A DNA stretch of 64,000 bases, taken from NCBI RefSeq assembly GCF_003171515.1, contig NC_089393.1, positions 1,116,001 through 1,180,000 of the forward strand, read 5' to 3'. Numbering within the stretch: the first letter of the stretch is position 1; each line of letters begins with the position of its first letter. Under the pieces are notes generated by a model. That model worked only from the letters and a program-made list of their open reading frames with translations, had not been told where the DNA came from and ran no database searches. Below are positions 1-13,200 of the stretch, piece after piece. Both the position numbers and the translations under genes were made by a program. This DNA is from Pyrenophora tritici-repentis (taxonomy: Eukaryota > Ascomycota > Dothideomycetes > Pleosporales > Pleosporaceae).

Positions 1-1
1 T

Positions 2-313
2 TCCACAATCTTCATGCTACCCCTCAAGTCCGAGCTCGAGACGTCAGACTACAAGCTCTCCGGTAGTGGAGTGTGCACAATCACTAGGCTTGATGGTCCG
101 GTAACAGAACAGTCGACTTGGGATGACAAACCTGAGGCTGAGGCACAGGTCGCAAGTGTACAGATGACACCTGGCCACAGCTGGACAGTGGATAGTGGGC
201 CCTGTGAGGAAGGACCGTTAAGCTATGAAGTCTGTAGTGGTGGCGACTTTGAGCTGAGCTGGTTCCAAGATTATAACCCTAGTCCGATTGGATTGTTTGT
301 TCGGGAATGTTAA
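2..313 (+). CDS. 3' end of a protein-coding gene, possibly a secreted But2-like domain
   Basis: A reading frame is open from the window edge to a TAA at 311-313, giving at least 103 codons, so this is the C-terminal part of a gene that starts upstream. The visible part has four cysteines, alternating polar and hydrophobic residues suggestive of a beta-sandwich, and ends in ...PSPIGLFVREC. That ending, together with SYEVCSGG and SWFQDYNPSP, reminds me of the But2-type C-terminal domain found in many secreted fungal proteins. This is recognition by eye, not a search result. No membrane segment is visible. It could also be an unrelated extracellular protein. The opposite-strand frame at 218-412 is driven by a CA repeat and is not a gene. 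Confidence 0.5.
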   Translation, partial: STIFMLPLKSELETSDYKLSGSGVCTITRLDGPVTEQSTWDDKPEAEAQVASVQMTPGHSWTVDSGPCEEGPLSYEVCSGGDFELSWFQDYNPSPIGLFVREC

Positions 314-1552
314 GAATGGATCGAGGCCGGAAGTTCCGATGCACACAACACAATTACAGCGATGACACCCACGCCAAATGGTACGCCCACACACACACAC
401 ACACACACACACCTTGCAGGTCCAATAGGAATTGGCCAGGGAAACAAAAGCGTTGATTTCTAGATTCTTTTTCCTTTTGTCTCAAGATAATGATGACGAT
501 GCCGATCTTTATGCGCTGGATGGGTTATGCACACCATCAGCGAGTTATGAAACAACACTCTCCCCTCTTATATATATGTAGTATATATATAGAACGTATG
601 AAAATGAACAATGAAAGTTCTATTAAAATATTCAATTCGTTATGTATACTTTCTGCCTTCCACTCTAGCACATATGAAACCGATTCTCCTTATCAGTCTG
701 ATCATCGTCTCTTTCCTCCTCCTATGCACCGAAACAAGAACCTAGTCAGCCATCCCATCTCACTTCGACCGCAGTCAGGCGCACGGCTCTTCATCACATC
801 TTCACATTTGCACAAAGACAACAGCATAAATAAGATAGAACCACATTGATTCCACTCATAATCCGCATGTCATGATATCTCATACCCCACCTCATTCATG
901 CTCGAATCATCTCTCTCCTCAGTTTAATTCCGCCTTTCACCATTCACCCCGCATCCTCATAACGCCATGCTATGCAAGCTCCGAGTAGTGAAAAAGGACG
1001 GACGGACGGACGAAAAAGGAAAAAAAAGGAACTCTCCGCCCATTATGCGGACAGAACAGACAAGACAGTGTGGATAGTTGGGAAACAAGGAGAAGAAAAA
1101 AAGGAAACAACAGCCAGCCCTCGTGCAAGTTCCGGCCAACCAACCAACCACAAGCTATACCATGGATGGGCCGTGACTGCCCAGATCCCAGCACACGATG
1201 ATGTGCTATATCGATGTTTTGGAATCGACATATACCACCCACGATCTATCCATCCATCCGATGTAAAACAAAAAACGCCACATGCGCACAGCTATGCAAA
1301 CCCGCCCAATCCCATGTCCAGATAAAAAAGAAAAAGGAAAGACCTAAGAAGACGGGGGAGGAAAGAGGTATAAGAAAGTGCTGGCTTTTACACGCCCGTA
1401 TACCCGCGTCGTCTACGCACTTGTGTCAGATAGCCATCGCTGCTTCTCTCACCAGCACAGCAGCCGTCGCCGCTGCGCTCATTCTCGACACCAACGCCAA
1501 CCCCGTTGCTATACCAACCCGATACCACGCGTGCAGTCGCAGCACCAGACTT
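314..1552. other. intergenic region, no gene supported
   Basis: This lies between two convergent 3' ends (the gene at 2-313 and the kinase gene at 1553). It holds an AC microsatellite at about 388-412, AT-rich stretches near 570-640 and purine-rich runs near 1000-1110. Several frames of 60-190 codons cross it, but they are compositionally poor and none shows a recognisable domain. Confidence 0.6.
388..412. repeat. AC dinucleotide microsatellite
   Basis: About twelve uninterrupted AC units, 75 bp downstream of the stop codon of the first gene. It is a simple repeat likely to vary in length between isolates. Confidence 0.9.
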
Positions 1553-4500
1553 CTAGTCCGCAGCAGCAGAGGAAGCGGGGCCTTTACGCGCAGCAGCTGT
1601 ACTCATCTCCCCACCACTAGTCTCCCTCCTGCGTCTCACGATCTGCAGTCTAGGAAGCGGCGGGGCGTGAGGAGTATTATTCGTCGTCGGTGCAGGAGGA
1701 GGAGCATGTGTTGGAGTGGGTGTCGGAGTGGTAATATGCATTGGAATCTCATTCTCCGGCCCAGTGTTCACGTTGGACTGTCTGCGGCGTGAGATGGCGT
1801 CGTTGAGGCGACCCGGACGTGCTTTTGGGAGGCGGGAAGAGGATTTCGCAGCGTTATTTGCTTCTATGCGGGCGAGGCTTGTTGCTGCGTCGCGTGAGGG
1901 TGGGCGCGAGGGCGTGCGTGCTGCATTGGGGGAGTTTGCGTGTTGTTGGAGGTTGGCGAATGAGGTTGTGCTGCGTGTCAGTTGGGGGGGTTTTGAGCGG
2001 CTGGAGGATGGGGGGCGGACGGAAGGGTCTTCGGCGAGATCCCACATCGCGGCTGATGACTGGGAGCGCGAAACCGCGTGTCGGCCGCTGCCTAGACTGG
2101 TTGGTGTGTTCATTTGTGGGAGCATGAATGTGCTCTTGAGAGAGTTGGGTGTTGGAGGTGTGAGACCCATGCCAGAGCTTACGAGTGTAGATCCGGTACT
2201 TGAGCCTGAGCCATCTCGTCGACCAGCTGATGATGCTGGGCGTCGTAGGTTCATGTTCATGTTCACTGCTGAAGCCCGGCTCATGCTTCGCTTGCCATTC
2301 ACGCCCTTGTTGATGCCCGAATGCTCGACTTGGTCGCAAGCTCGAACCAGCTCTTCAGCCATCTGCCGCACCAACACCGCAGAATCGTGCTCCATGAGCC
2401 AGCTAATGCGCTCGTAGCAGCCGAATGCCCGTATAAGCCAGCAGCCCTCGTCCTTTGCATCACAGATTGTCCGCAGAATCCTGAGGAAATTCAGACGTGT
2501 AACGGCATCCTTATGCCCAAGTTTTTGTTCTGTGCGACCGAAGATCTCAGGGACGGCGAGCGACGCAGCGATCGGAGGAGATAGACGGACAACCTTTTGC
2601 AGCGGCTCGAGCATATTTTCGAACGTGGATTGGGGGAGATCGGCGGAGGTGTATGCGGAGATGACGGCGGTGGTGAAGCTTGATTGGGAAGAAAGAAGGT
2701 ATTGCTCAACGCGCGCAGTTTCTTCTTGGAGCCTACAAGGGAGTGTTAGTACTTGGCAAAGTGTTGACATGATGATACGCACCAGACGAATATAGCGTCC
2801 AAGGCAGTCACCGCCCAATTGCGATCGCCAAGTAGTGATACGTAGAATGCAAGACCCTTTGCGTCCCACAGCATCTTGCGCGCGACCTTGCCCGAGTTGA
2901 CCATCTCGAGCAGCACGGGTAGCGCAAATTCTTTGAGTGGTCCACCCTCTCGCACGACCTCCTTCAGTAGAGGGATAATATCCGAAAGTGCCGCCTCTTC
3001 TTGCCTGCTCTTGTTGTGCCGACATAGATTGTACATGGTGTTCAGAATCTGGTTGGAGATCTCACGGTGGAAAGGAGGGAGTCGTTTAGGGTCAGAAGCG
3101 GACCTGCTCTGGCTGCGACTCATCGCATCTTTCTGCCGAGTCGACTTGAGTAATTCGATCAATATGTCGATGGCGTTGGAGTTTTGGAGGGCTTCATGTG
3201 TGGAGGACAACGAGCTCAGGTTCTTGATGAACTTGAGCATAGTAATTTGGTGTGGTGGGGACATTTTGCGAAGGTCCTTGAGAACACCTGCATACCGTTA
3301 GTTCTCTGCGAGTTCGAATAGACAGAAAAGGGTCAAAATAACTTACGCTTCAAGATCATTCGATCTGCCACAAGATCCTTGACATGGCTCTCAGCTTGCG
3401 AGAAGATGAGGAAGATTTGTACGATCCTGCCGACAATAAGTCGCGCAACTTCTCCGTCTTCCTCAACCATCCGGTTCAACACCAGACTTAGCGGGTAGAG
3501 CACACTCGACCGGGAGAAGATGCGACAGAAGTCGTTCTTCGGTGTAGGTCCCTGCAGTTCAAACACACCGAATACACCATTCACACCAATGAGTACCAAG
3601 TCACGCTCAGCGTCGATGTCCTCTTCCAGGAACTCTACTAGCACGTTGATACCACCACAGCCAATGAACATCTGCAGTGTCAGCGTGCTGGTCTGGTACA
3701 TTTGTCGCACAAAGGCTGCAGCCTCTTTCCGGATGTCGCTGGGAAACTTCTTCGACGCAAAGTAGCAGATTGTTGGGATGCCACCCAAGAAAGACAGGCT
3801 CTCTTGTGCTTCAGAGTCTTCAAGTATGATGAGGTTGATGATCTTCAAAAGAGGCAGGACTACCTCATTGTGTGGTCTGGTCCCCAGGATCTCCAAGATA
3901 GGCAGCATGCCGTGACTCCGCAGAATGATTGATCGTTTGTCGGGCGACTCGTGCAGAACTTGTAGTAGTTGATCTGCGATATCGAGCAGTTCGTCGTCAG
4001 GCTGACTGGTCTTCAAGCAACCTACTAGGCTTTCAGTTGTCTTTGTCAGCCGATCGTCTCTGTCTCGAGCAACATTGTTCTCTAGGTTGATGTTGTCTAG
4101 TCCCTCGTCGAGATTGGCGAATGGATCAAGGTCATCCTCGTCTGCGATGGTGAAGGAGCTTGCCATCTTCGATGTAAGCATGGCAAGACTACTGTGTTCA
4201 CTGCCGCTGTCACTCTCAGCTCGGCTAGGGTTAGCAAGCTGGCCTTTGATATCACCAAAAACATCAGAGAAATCATCGCCTTCATCTTCGGCATACTTTT
4301 GTATCTCAATCTGTGACTGTGTCCTTTGCAGCTTGCGTATGGATGTGGAGCTTGTGGATCGCTGATGAACACTGCCATTTGACTTTACATCCCGCGTTAG
4401 CTTTGGCCCAGCTTTTAGATCGCTCGGATGGAACAGGCGCGGCGAGAAGGTATCGGAAGGAGAGCTGGAGTGGGTCACAACTATCTGTTTGGGTACCTTG

Positions 4501-6316
4501 GCTGGCGGCTGTGCGTACTGCATGGCAGCTAGCTTACGCTCGAACGCGCCCTCGTCGGCCGGCATCAAGTCGGAATAATCCTCCACGGTATCTTCGCGGA
4601 ATAGTTGACTGGGCCGTGCTGGGGCAGCGACTCTTGCTCTGGGGGGCGGTGGAGCACCCCTCGGCGGGCCCCGGAGAAATGCTGTCCTCGGCTGAACATC
4701 ATACCTTTCCTCATACTCTGAATCAGTAGCACTAGAAGTGGATCTCGAAGATGGCCTTGCCGATCCAGCTCTACTGCTTGCTCCACTTGCTCTAGCACTC
4801 GCTCTCTGGCCCGAAGCTTTGGGAAAACTCTGGTACTGATGCAGGTTTACCGGACTCTTCACCGTAGCCTCGCCGTCACCATACTCTGGCAGCTCAGTGA
4901 CGGACTCAAAACTGGCAAAGGCCTTGAGTCTGTCGTTTGAGAAGAGCCCGGCGAAGTTGTCTTGAGGCTTAAGATGTGGCATTTGCAAGGCGCGGGGAGA
5001 GATGCTCTCAGCGAAATCGTTATCCCAGTTGTCGTCATGATCCAACTCGGGCGAGCGAAAAGACTCTGCGGTAGGTCTGTGCTTGGGTATGTTGAGGTTG
5101 ACATTGACGGGAGCCGGGCGAGAGCCTGAACCAGCACTGTTTGCCCCAACAAGTGAGGGTCTCTGCAAGCCCGTGGAAAGGCGAGAGCTCCTACGTAAAG
5201 AGCTGGGAGACTTCAAGGCTTCATTCCATTCCTGTACAGACTTGACTGCTTCCTGGTATTCAGTCGGTTTTGTGGGAACTGCAGGGACGGTGCGCTTGGC
5301 GCTAAGGATCCATGGGTGTTTGAGTAGTCGTTTGGCAGAAATACGAAGTGTGGGGTTCTTCTGGAAACATTCCATGAGGAACTCACGAAGAAGCTGCAAA
5401 GGTCAGCACGTAGGTTTTGGAGTGGTGTGGTCGGGAAAGAGATGACTGACAGGAGATGCACTGCCAGGTATTGGCGGGTGCTCGTCGTTGACGATTCTGA
5501 ACAAGGCTTGCATTGGCTGTAGCTTGTGGTATGGCGGCTTCCCTTCGATTAGCTCGATGACGGTGCATCCCAAGCTCCAGATATCTGACGACGTGGTGGC
5601 ACCTGAGAGCTCAATGACCTCGGGCGCCATCCAATAGGGTGTGCCCACAACGCTCGACTGATCCAGGCCCGATTGCTTTGTCGCTACGCCAAAGTCTGCC
5701 AGCTTTACGAGCCCCTCCTTTGTGGTTAGGATGTTCGCACCCTTGATGTCTCGATGTATAACACCCTGCTCGTGGAGGTAGAGGAGGCCGTGAAGGACCT
5801 GGGACATGTAGAGGGCGACGAGGTTCTCGGGGAATTTTCCAAAGTTCTTGCAAATGCTGTGCAACGATCCGTTTTCGCAGTACCTGCCCGCATTAGCCTT
5901 GGTTAACTGTGCTGGAGCTGGAATTGGCAGACTCACTCGAGGATAATGTACAAGCTCTCGGAGCTTCTGACGAAGCCGTGGTACTTGACAATGTTGGCAT
6001 GGTTCAGGTTCTTGAGCAGATCAATCTCCATCTCCATGTTCTTGAGGTCGGCCGCGCCCAAGTTCTCCAGCCGGACTTGCTTGATGGCGACCGTTTCGCC
6101 TGTCCCCCAGTTGAGCGCCCTGTAAACGCTGCCGAAAGCGCCTTTGCCCAAGCAGTCGCCCAACTGGTAGTCCTTAAGGCCTGCCACATCCTGTGCTGCC
6201 TTTTGCGCCGTCCCCTCTCTGCTTGGCCGTTGTTCGCGCTCGCGGGGTTGGCCATTGTGGTTGGAGGATGAAGACGACTTCTTCGCGTGGCCGGGCTTGG
6301 GTGCGTGTGAGACCAT
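1553..6316 (-). CDS. sepH: SepH/Cdc7-like protein kinase of the septation initiation network
   Basis: Five exons (6316-5937, 5883-5451, 5393-3347, 3287-2783, 2732-1553) join without a phase break to 1514 residues. All four introns (50-59 bp) have GT..AG ends. The ATG at 6316 was chosen because an earlier in-frame start would only add a Thr-rich leader. The kinase domain covers about residues 50-300: glycine loop GKGAFG (57-62), VAIK lysine 79, HRD 170-172, DFG 190-192 and APE 213-215, as in the STE11/Cdc15-like group. The middle is Ser/Arg/Pro-rich and low in complexity. About residues 700-1100 look helical and ARM/HEAT-like, and the tail is again Ser-rich. Known family role: a kinase of the septation network, recruited to spindle pole bodies by the Spg1 GTPase and acting upstream of Sid1/Sid2-type kinases to trigger septum formation. 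Length and domain order match Aspergillus SepH. The tail seen here appears intact. Confidence 0.9.
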
Positions 6317-7324
6317 GGCGACGGTCGTCGTCGTCGTCTTGGTATAGATGGAAACCCAGTGCTCTCCCAATCTTTCTTTCTACCGTCTCTTTATGTTTGG
6401 GCCAGAAGCTTTTTTTCTGCCGGGTCGCGGCGCTGTTGTTTCTCGAGCAGAAGCGGCAGTCTTGAACTCGCTGCCGTGTGCATGTCCCCAAACACCAACT
6501 AGACGCGCACTGCCTTCCCAACCGACGTCGATAGTCGTCCTATTGTGTGCTGCCCATGCGCAATGTTGAAGGGCGGTTGGAAGCGGCCGTAACCAACCGC
6601 AAAGCAATTATGCCTTGGGAATCCTGGCGGCGAAACAACCGCTACAGTACCCTGCCGTGCGAATTCCAGAGTCGCTACCGCCTACCAGAGGCTTCTGTTA
6701 TCAAAAGGCTCGTCGCCCAAGACGGCCAGCTTGAATATCTTTAGGCACGCGAAAGGCGCTCCAGCATGGCCTTGGTTGACGTTCTGCGTGTGCCGTGCTG
6801 CCCTCGACTGTTGGGCTATTCGGCTGGCCGCAGCGCAGCCCAGTAGCTGCCGCGCCAGCACCAGCACCAGCACCAGCGCCCGTTGCACCGAGCGCCGACC
6901 AGCCATGTTCATCACCGCTCTCGACAACGTTTCTCTCACACTTGACTTCCACACTACTTCAACACTACTGCATGCACGCTCGTCCTCGGTTCGTCTGTAC
7001 CTACTGACACCCTACTTACGGCGCGTACTTGATTCTTGGCCTTTCGTCGGCCCAATTCGCGCGTCTTCACGTGCCCCGCGCCACAACCTCCGACCACACT
7101 ACGGCTCCTGTCATCCTCATTCTCGTATGCAAGGGGCGTCGCATCATCAATGTTATCGCAATCAAGCACCATGGCAGATGGCGTTATCGCGGGGAATGTG
7201 GGGAACCAAACACCCGCATCTGCCCAACAAGGAATGCCGAAGCAGCTAAGCACGAGTCAAGCTCCCATGTTTGTAATCTTAGCATTTGCTCATCCTATCC
7301 TTGACCTCCGACTACACCACTCCC
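6317..7324. other. 5' region of the kinase gene / 3' flank of the dehydrogenase gene
   Basis: The two flanking genes lie head-to-tail on the minus strand, so this kilobase should hold the kinase promoter. A short CCAGCA repeat lies at about 6855-6876 and a CGT-rich patch at 6320-6340 just upstream of the chosen start. Open frames here overlap each other on both strands and show no domain. Confidence 0.5.
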
Positions 7325-8314
7325 TTACGAGCTCACAACGTTGAGCACACCACCATCCACTGCTAGAATCTGTCCGTTGACGTACGAGTTCTTGGTCAAG
7401 AAAATGACCGTCTGTGCCATCTCTGCGTCGCTTCCCGCCCGTCCATGCGGAACGTGGCCCTTCTCCTGAATCTTCTCGTCGGGCAAATCGCTCTTCTGCT
7501 TTTCGTCGCTCTCTTTTGCTGTCATCTCTGATGGGAAGTAGCCAGGCGCGATGCTGTTGACGCGGATCCGGAGCTTCTGGAATTCGGCTGACATCAGCTT
7601 GCTCAAGTGCACGGTACCACCCTTGGCCGCGTTGTAGCTGAAGTGGCCCTGTGCGTCCTTCATGATGCCGGACATGGAGCTGATGACAATGACCGATGCC
7701 GAGAGGTGGCCGTGGCTCTCCGTTCCGGCTTGTAGAAGGGGTAGAAGAACGACAGTTGAAAAGTAGACGGCCGTGACGTCAGTGTTGTACGTCTCAGCCC
7801 AGCCCTCGAATGTCTCATTGTCAAAGAGCTTCTTCTTCATGTCAGTCGCCTTGTCAGCATCCGGGATACCCTTCTCGCCCGAGATACCGGCTGCAGCGAC
7901 GAGCAGATTGATGTACTGCTCCTTGGATGCTAGCTCCTGGTACATTTGCTCCAGATCGTCCTTCTTGGTCACGTCACATGGTGACAGCGGGATGATCTGG
8001 CCACCTTGGTCGGGACTGTGTGATTTGGCGGCATTTTCAAGCACTGAGACACGAACAACGTCAGTGATCGCGTCACGGCGATTAGAAAGGACGGTACCTA
8101 CCCTCTTGGCGTCGACCAGTGATGTACACCTTTAGATATCTGTTAGATCTGCATGAATTCGAGCCAACATACATACCTTTGCGCCGTTTGCAGCAAGCGC
8201 CTGCGCTGCCATCAGGCCAATACCAGAGCCACCTCCTGTGACTACACAAATATAGTCCTTGACGGAGAAGAGCTTCGAGACGTGAAGATCGCTGGTGGCG
8301 GCTTTGGGAGGCAT
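7325..8314 (-). CDS. short-chain dehydrogenase/reductase (SDR)
   Basis: Three exons (8314-8177, 8129-8102, 8043-7325) give 294 residues. The introns are 47 and 57 bp with GTATGT and GTAGGT donors, and the 28-bp middle exon is needed to keep the Rossmann fold in frame. The cofactor motif TGGGSGIG lies at residues 26-33, followed by an Arg-Arg pair after the second beta strand that would suit NADP. The catalytic set is Ser177/178, Tyr192 and Lys196 (YNAAK), and the C-terminal part has a PG-type substrate-loop start (SIAPGYFPSE). This is a classical SDR, often annotated in fungi as a 3-oxoacyl-ACP-reductase-like oxidoreductase. The substrate cannot be read from sequence. No targeting signal is evident, so a cytosolic enzyme is likely. 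The start at 8314 precedes a PPKAATSDLH leader; an earlier in-frame ATG seems less likely. Confidence 0.88.
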
Positions 8315-9331
8315 GGTTGACTGAGATGCGAGTTTTGGCTTGTTGTGTATTTCGGAAGATTTAGTTACCTCCAACAATTCTTGAATAGCTTTGGTGGATT
8401 GTGTGAGAAGAAGACTCGTTACAAAGTACCGCAGTGGCTATGATGGTGTTTTCAGCCTATGACGTACAGCTGTAAACAGCCCACCTTGCTCAAAACGGTT
8501 TAGCGTCGATATTAGCGTGATAGTAGAGCTACGCTCTCACTTAGGCAGTGCGGAGCTGTGGCTCAGGGATGCAGAGCGCAATGAATACGTATATTTGAAA
8601 AGTTCGAAAGCAGGAGCCTATTACTGAGGTGACATGAAATTATTGAGAGTGACATTATCGTTCTTACCCCTGATGCGCTTCTCTGGCGCATACCGTAGAT
8701 TTTGTATATCAAGGGATCACGCATTTTATGCTACTTAGATGCTCTTGTTCCTTACTTGAACTACTACTACTGTTTCTATTCTATTCCAAACTCATCTTCA
8801 ATCAAGCATATATGCTATCATGTTTCCCCAAGGAGATTATATTAACGTAATGTGTGATGCTACTTTGGTTGCAGTGAAGTAATGCATGACTGCCTCGAGG
8901 CGTTCGCTACCATAAAAAAGGAAACTCTGTATCCTTATTTTGAGATAAACTCGGTACTAGTGGCAGTGAATACCATGAAGCTCATCTAAACACATTGAAT
9001 TGCGCAGGCAACATTTCATTTGGACACACTTAGTAGTGAGGCGCAAAGTCCCACTTCAATACCGTTCAATACTCTTTCTGCTGGTTACTGTTCGCCAATT
9101 ACCAATCGCTAAACTCGCTTAGCGATACACTTGCCCATACTCTCACCGCCTTGGTCCCTGTCACTGCCTTGGTCCCTGTCACCGCCTTGGCCATTATCGC
9201 CACCTTGGTCACGTTATCTTTGTTGCTTTGGGCCAGCATTGTTTCTTTAGCCTCCCGCAACCTCGAGTACAACCTCTTCCACCATACTTGTCCCCCAATT
9301 TCTTGCTACCTCACTGCGCGAACGATCGAGT
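8315..9331. other. intergenic region with a short tandem duplication
   Basis: No gene is supported. A near-perfect 18-bp tandem duplication (unit GCCTTGGTCCCTGTCACY) lies at about 9148-9183. The frame through it encodes a hydrophobic stretch (open 9037-9405) but has no ATG and ends in a stop before joining the BCS1-like frame. It may be a remnant of that gene's N-terminal membrane helix or chance. Confidence 0.45.
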
Positions 9332-9980
9332 ATGCCGATCCCAGAGCGAGCTTGCTCCGAGCTTGCGTTCCGACATACCATAACCAACCTTCAAGTATCC
9401 GGTGATCTATGGCCTGAGCCCATAGACACCCCTGGCTACGTTCCGCGTCATCTCAAGCGATCCGCCACGTCCCGCTTTCCTGTGCTAGAGCTCATACAAC
9501 GCTTAATCTACCGACTTAAGCCCGGTGGCGATCTCGAGAAGGTACTCGCTCTCATCGGTCTCTACCAAGCCGTTCGCCCTCTGTACAAACATATGAAAGC
9601 TTTCTTTCTGTGGGCCTTCACTGTCCAAGTTACCATCCCAGATACAGATCCAATCGCCAAGGATGTACTCACATGGATGGGCTCCAATGTTATCCTAGAC
9701 AGTCACTCTCGGAGTGCCGTGCTGGTTACTGCAGGAGTGAATGATCAGGATGAATTCCATCGTCAAATAAGCAAGATGTACCGTGGTGGCATGCAAGAAG
9801 CTGGGGTTGACAAAGATACCAAGAAAGTCCTCTCTCTCCCACCAATGGGTACTCGCTTGTTCTGGGTTGGTTACCGCCCGTTCTTGTTCTCGTGCCGAGG
9901 TGGCCCACACATTCGCAGCAGTAGCACTACGAGCGGCTATTATACGGACTCTGATGGCAGTCTTCCAAATTCACTCAGCA

Positions 9981-10209
9981 TGTGACGGTTATGAGGAGAA
10001 GCAGATCACGTGTTGGTGGTCTGGTGCTGCTTCCTCTCTTTATTGAGCACCTCTTACCTTAGCTGTATCATAGATACGTCACGTAAACAGACCCTGCTGC
10101 TGCCTTCGTAAAAAGGCGAGCAGACACAACACGACAACAGACAATACACAATATACTCTGATTACTGCCTCGCGCGGTTACACTTTGATTGACTGCATAT
10201 ACTGCAACA
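9981..10209. repeat. solo LTR inside the BCS1-like gene
   Basis: A 229-bp segment starting TGTGACGG and ending CTGCAACA, flanked by the 5-bp duplication CAGCA (9976-9980 and 10210-10214). It is related along its length to the segment at 40518-40753, including the shared stretch CTCGCGCGGTTACACTT near its end. TG..CA ends, 5-bp target duplication and no internal genes fit a solo LTR left by recombination of a retrotransposon. Confidence 0.85.
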
Positions 10210-10226
10210 CAGCATAACGACACTGG

Positions 10227-13200
10227 CACAGATGTCAATGAGCAAGCTGAGCGAGCTCAGCCAATTGGCTTGCTCAGCCAATTGAGCGGAGGCCAGCAGC
10301 TCGCTCGGCTCGCTCGGATTGGCTGAAACAGGGCTGTCAGCTCGCTCGGCTTGATGGGCTCAGTCCCAATTAGGAAAGTTATATAGAAACCTTGGTGTTG
10401 AGTTTCTCAGCTAATATCCCACTTATGTACACCGTATTTCGCGTCCATCTCCTCATCGCTGATAGCCTCCTTTACAGGCACCTCACCAGTGCCAAATCCA
10501 GCTCTTATCCATCGTCGATCGCACTGTATTGCTGCTAGAAGTTGCGGAGAAATGCTGTGCCGACGGGGCTCGAGGAGGTCACCCAGCTCGCTGAATAAGC
10601 GCTCACACTCACAGCTTGAGCCTGGGATTGATAGCATGTCGATAGCAAATTTGCTAAGGCTGGGGTAGCGATCGCGGAGTCCTACCTAGTATTTTATAGG
10701 GTCAACGCCCTCGCTAGCGATCGGTTCGCTGCGTTTCCAAGCCTTATATTTATCCTCCTCGTTCTCCGTAAGCCCTACCAGCTTAATAAAGCTGTTAATA
10801 GCGTCGTCTATATTATTGTGCCGAACTTTAGGGCGTAAGCGCGGCTTCGGTAAGCTTTTGTACTCCGCCCACAAATGTTGAAACTTGCTGTTGCTGCTCT
10901 CTAGCTAATTAGGCTTATCCGCCCACGCTGCGTTAAGGTAGCTTTTGTAGCGAGGATAAAGGATTGTAGCAGCATAGTAAGCTAGCGAGAGGTCGAGCTT
11001 ATTGTAGTACTCGCGGGCTTTAACTAGGGCAGCGCGAAGGTTGATAGCAAGGTGGTCTTTAGGTGACTCTGTATGCTCATTATGAATGACGTCTTTATAG
11101 CTTTACAAGCGGTCCTTATAGACTCTAAGTAAGTATTTAAATACTAGAATAACCTCAGCGATTGCTCTAAAAGCACCGCTTTTGCCGCGGCCTTTAAGCC
11201 GTTTTGTAGCTTGTTTCAGTGGCCTAAGCACATCAATATACTCAGCAATCACCTACCAGTTATGGGCATTGATCCTATCAGACCTCATCCAATCCGGCGC
11301 TGCAGGTAGCTTGTTGTTACGACTTCGGGCGTACGCGTCTTCAGTTTCAATCTTCTAAATATAGTAGTTGGCGTACCTATTAACCGCTAATTGCAACTTA
11401 ACAGCGCGCTTAAAACACGAAACGTAAGAGTTCTAGCGAGTAACAACTAGCTTAACAGGCTCCTTGATTTTGTGCTGTTCTGTTGGCGCGTTAACAGGCT
11501 AGTCCCTAATAGCGAGCTTCTAATACTTCTTAAAAAGAGCGTACTGTTGTGGTGTTTTAATGTAGTTAATAACCGCGAGAAGCACTCCTAATGGTCCATC
11601 GCCTCGCCAAGTAGCTATGTTCTCAGCTTCGTTCACGCGCTTAGTCTCCTCATTATCGTAGGACTCTTTCTCCTCACCCCAGAGTAGCATCTAGCTAATA
11701 AGATTAAGCGTATAAGGACCGCAGCGAAGGCGACGCTTAGTAGCGCTAAAGCCTATCTGCAAGGCGAGAGTGTTAATCGTAGTGTTGTTGTTATGTGCGT
11801 TATTGAGGACGAAGTAACCGAGCTTGCCCACAGTAATTTCGAACTGCTTAAATATTGCTATTACGACCTTAGCCATAGCCTCGCTAGTGTGGGCACCTGT
11901 TAGTTGTAGGAGCGCAATAGGCAAGTCCCTGAGCTCGCCAGAGCTATCAACGTAGTAGGCGACGATACCTAAGTAACCACGCTTGCCACCTTTTGTCGTC
12001 TATCCGTCAAAGCTTATATAGACTTTGCTCATTAATTCTAAAAGGCTTACGATAACCTTTGGTAACAGGTAGTTGTACAAGCGTATAACGTATCGTAAGA
12101 CGCTGTTATAAGATGCCCACAAGGCTCGTTCTGCCTCTACGCTAGCTAATTGTATTATATTGCGAAAAGACGATAATTCGAATTGTGAGAGTGGGAGGTT
12201 ATTTTCGACGAGCTAGGTGACGGCCGCAAGCCTAAACTCTTGTATATTAAAGTTAGTAAGCTCGTTGGTAACAGCCTAAGAGCAGCCCTTCTAAAGGGCG
12301 CGTTCGAGGAGAGTTTCTTTCTAAGGAGCGACGGTAGTGCGCTTACTTAGAGGCTTCAAGCTATAACCTTTCTTGTCTTCTCCGAGATAACGTGCTGGCG
12401 CTGATAGAGACTGCGAGACGTCATGTATGCCACGGCCAACAGTAGTGAACTTGTGCTTATAGCAATAGTGGCAGATCCACGTAACTTTTGCGACGTTGCT
12501 GCGCAAGGCGATGCGATAGCCATGGCTGTATACCTAGCTTGCTCGGTTCGAAAGTAATGTAGGCGGCTTGCAGTGCTTTAGGTAGCGACTCCAATTAAAG
12601 CCGTCGTATTTGTCCTCTACCTATACGAAACCCTCGTCGACAGCCTCGCTAGCTGCTCCTAAAGCTGCAACAGTGGCATGCTCGCTGCCCTTAGGTGGTG
12701 GGATAATCGTCTCTTCGGCGCGCGACTCTCGGAGGGTCGCTTCAAAATTTGGTGCTTGTGGCGCGGCGACGAGAGCTTGACGCGGCGACAGCGGTGGAGG
12801 AGGTGGAGATAGTGAGAATGGCTAAGTATCGACTAGCACAGGTTAGCTGGCAGTCCCGCGATAACGCGCTGCGACTCTAGGGCGCTTCGAAGTTGTCGCG
12901 ATTTCTAGAGCATTAACGCGTGTTCTTTTTGCTAGCATTATAGCAACGGCGAGGTAGATAATAGCTGCAAATAGAGACGCGTTGGTGGAGTATAGGTGAG
13001 TGTGGTGGGTGATAAGTAGTAAGTGAAGTGTCGCAGAAGGAGAATATTGTTGCTAGGCCGTTAGCCGGAAATTTAGTAGCTTATTTGCTAGAAATATAGC
13101 AAAAAAGAGTGTATTTTAGGTTATAACTAGGTTTCGAACTTACGCACTACACCTAAAAATCATCGTGAGATTGCCTCTCCACCAAGTCCTTCAGCCCCAA

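Noticed and set aside
218..412. Minus-strand frame of 64 codons
   Set aside because: Its first part is translated from the AC microsatellite (CVCVCV...), so it is an artefact.
1214..2417. Long plus-strand frames (1214-1792, 1716-2417) opposite the kinase gene
   Set aside because: They are the antisense of the kinase's Ser/Arg/Pro-rich tail; the minus-strand frame has domain and splice support.
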